A DNA stretch of 44,454 nucleotides from positions 1 to 44,454 of the forward strand of contig DXQT01000021.1 of the NCBI GenBank assembly GCA_019411365.1. The letters run 5' to 3'. Origin of the DNA: Roseburia sp. (GTDB lineage Bacteria > Bacillota_A > Clostridia > Lachnospirales > Lachnospiraceae). Shown here piece by piece: positions 43,447 through 44,454 of the stretch. Numbering within the stretch: position 1 is the first letter of the stretch; every line of letters begins with the position of its first letter. The notes beneath the pieces were generated by a model that saw nothing but the letters and a program-made list of their open reading frames with translations, had not been told where the DNA came from and searched no databases. A program made the position numbers and the translations under genes.

Positions 43447-43615
43447 CTTATCAGTGCCTTTTCGTGGTGTAATTAATAAAAGAAAGATGGTACACAAATG
43501 GAAAATAATATTGCATGCTGTTATTTAACGGTAAGTACGTAATCATCCGTATCTGTCAGCAACTATATTTTTCTGATACACCCTTTTCATCACAAAGAAA
43601 AGAAACTGTATCATT

Positions 43616-43954
43616 ATGAAAACAGATGAAAAAATCACACTGTGGTCTGAAAGAATCCATGAATTTCAATTCAGTGGGCAGACTTGCAAAACATGGTGTC
43701 AGGAACATCACGTTCCAGTCTCTTCAATGAATTATTGGATGCGCAAGCTGAAAACATTGGACGAACAATCGGATACAGATATGATTTTTGCAAAAATACT
43801 AACGGAAAAAGAAATTTTAAAGAATGAGACTTTGAATATCAGCCCGTCTCCAGTCCGCATTTTTATCACAAACGCTATTCGGATTGAAGTGATGCCTGAA
43901 TGCCCGCCGGAACTTTTTCATGTTCTAATCCAGGGACTGAAAGATCATGCTTGA
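43616..43954 (+). CDS. tnpA: IS66-family accessory protein TnpA
   Basis: This 112-aa protein has the IS66 OrfA pattern: an N-terminal helix-turn-helix region with LWSERIHEFQFSGQTCKTWCQEHHVPVSSMNYWMRKLK, then a basic/hydrophobic tail ending IRIEVMPECPPELFHVLIQGLKDH. It is intact but of no use without the transposase. It overlaps tnpB by 8 nt, the usual IS66 arrangement. Its position next to the cluster's terminator suggests that the island boundary has been a target for insertion. Confidence 0.82.
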   Translation: MKTDEKITLWSERIHEFQFSGQTCKTWCQEHHVPVSSMNYWMRKLKTLDEQSDTDMIFAKILTEKEILKNETLNISPSPVRIFITNAIRIEVMPECPPELFHVLIQGLKDHA

Positions 43955-44165
43955 TCTGGCAGGTGGCACAACCGTTTACCTTGCCTGTGGAGCTACCGAT
44001 CTGAGAAAAAGCTATCACGGACTGGCTGCAATTATCAAGCTAAAATTCAAACTTGATCCCTATTCGCGCTGCATGTTTGCGTTCTGCAGCCGCAGGCGGA
44101 CTTCTATTAAGATTCTGCAATGGGACGGATCCGGTTTCTGGATTCTGATCAGCTTTGAAAGGTAA
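43947..44165 (+). pseudogene. tnpB: IS66-family TnpB, truncated
   Basis: The family start (GGTTVYLACGATDLRKSYHGLAAII) and centre (FAFCSRRRTSIKILQWDGSGFWIL) are present, but the frame stops after about 72 residues. Normal TnpB continues for another 40 or so past the FWxLYKR-like segment. The sequence after ISFER no longer resembles IS66. The protein is likely nonfunctional. Confidence 0.78.
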
Positions 44166-44205
44166 AAATAATTCGCACAAATTATACTAAAATTAAAGCA
44201 AATTT

Positions 44206-44247
44206 CTTTGCGATAAGGTACAATAAAAGAAAAACTTTATCGCAAAG
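44206..44247. repeat. 11-bp inverted repeat before the second transposase fragment
   Basis: CTTTGCGATAA (44206-44216) and TTATCGCAAAG (44237-44247) are exact inverted copies around a 20-nt loop. They may be a transposon end or a regulatory stem; nothing further is seen. Confidence 0.5.
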
Positions 44248-44259
44248 GAAGAAAAATGA

Positions 44260-44454
44260 GCGGAGAACAGGAAAGAGTATCTTCCCCATGGTGTTACGGA
44301 AAATGAATTTTTGGAGAGGCCGGATCCGTTGGAGTTGGAAAAAATACAGAAAGATATTGCCTATTCCATGATCCGCAGAAAATCATTTAATGATGCCAGG
44401 GTGTTGAAAAAGTGGCAGGTTATTATTGATGCTACAGAACTGGATGAAGGATAC
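44260..44454 (+). pseudogene. 5'-truncated DDE-type transposase fragment, running off the window
   Basis: An open frame with no start codon covers 65 codons to the window edge. It includes LPHGVTENEFLERPDPLEL, IAYSMIRRKSFNDARVL and KWQVIIDATELDEGY; the last part looks like the first catalytic Asp strand (IIDxTE) of an IS4-like transposase. The N-terminal part is missing, and a stop (44257-44259) precedes it in frame. A different short frame begins at ATG 44256 and ends after 16 codons. Confidence 0.55.

Larger units (their letters stand above)
43531..44165 (+). mobile_element. Truncated IS66-family element
   Basis: GTAAGTACGTAATCATCCG at 43531 resembles an IS66-family left inverted repeat (GTAAG...). 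tnpA and a tnpB remnant follow. The tnpC transposase and the right end are missing; unrelated sequence begins close to 44162. Confidence 0.6.

Noticed and set aside
1..44454. CRISPR array, tRNA, rRNA, prophage or integrative element
   Set aside because: No regularly spaced repeats, no recognisable tRNA or rRNA sequence, and no integrase or phage structural genes were found.

Overview
The window looks like chromosome of a motile, gut-associated Gram-positive bacterium of the Lachnospiraceae (Roseburia/Agathobacter-like). This rests on three things: a short flagellin with an N-terminus typical of those genera, SigD-type (TAAA-N15-CCGATAT) promoters with a FliW/CsrA pair, and a conjugated bile acid hydrolase. 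The taxon is an inference; no rRNA or tRNA gene is present.

Layout. (1) 1-6.8 kb: housekeeping and accessory genes: a small HExxH/CxxC protein, a bile salt hydrolase with a convergent LysR regulator, a YczE-like membrane protein, a decayed mscL, an M28 peptidase with a coiled-coil tail, and a GNAT acetyltransferase ending in a strong terminator. (2) 6.8-19.4 kb: late flagellar genes in one direction. A SigD-type promoter drives flgM-flgN-flgK-flgK(paralogue)-flgL-fliW-csrA. A second drives flaG-fliD-fliS-fliT-like. A third drives the flagellin gene, whose structured leader carries several ANGGA motifs suited to CsrA. (3) 19.4-34.7 kb: a glycosyltransferase island. Five CgeB/DUF3880-like paralogues lie on the minus strand in groups of three and two. 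They flank a plus-strand run with a larger CgeB-like enzyme, a DUF4422 protein, GT2 enzymes (one fused to TPR and methyltransferase-like domains), a StrF-like enzyme and a lone GT-like domain. A GT8 enzyme follows. (4) 34.9-43.4 kb: a visibly more AT-rich set: another StrF-like enzyme, a methyltransferase, a sulfotransferase-like protein, then a PEP-synthase-like kinase, a methyltransferase, a class I amidotransferase-type hydrolase, a nucleotidyltransferase and a small coiled-coil protein, closed by a terminator. (5) 43.5 kb to the end: a truncated IS66-family element and a fragment of a second transposase.

The main idea is that region 4 encodes an O-methyl-phosphoramidate-type pathway. Its four enzyme types match, in kind, those known from the Campylobacter jejuni capsule: glutamine kinase, CTP:phosphoglutamine cytidylyltransferase, gamma-glutamyl-CDP-amidate hydrolase and SAM methyltransferase. 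Here they sit directly downstream of flagellin and a glycosyltransferase island in a Gram-positive. Together with the adjacent sulfotransferase-like protein, this suggests that flagellin, or a glycan on it, carries a phosphoramidate. That is an inference from gene content and motifs. The dedicated CDP-amidate kinase is not seen in this window.
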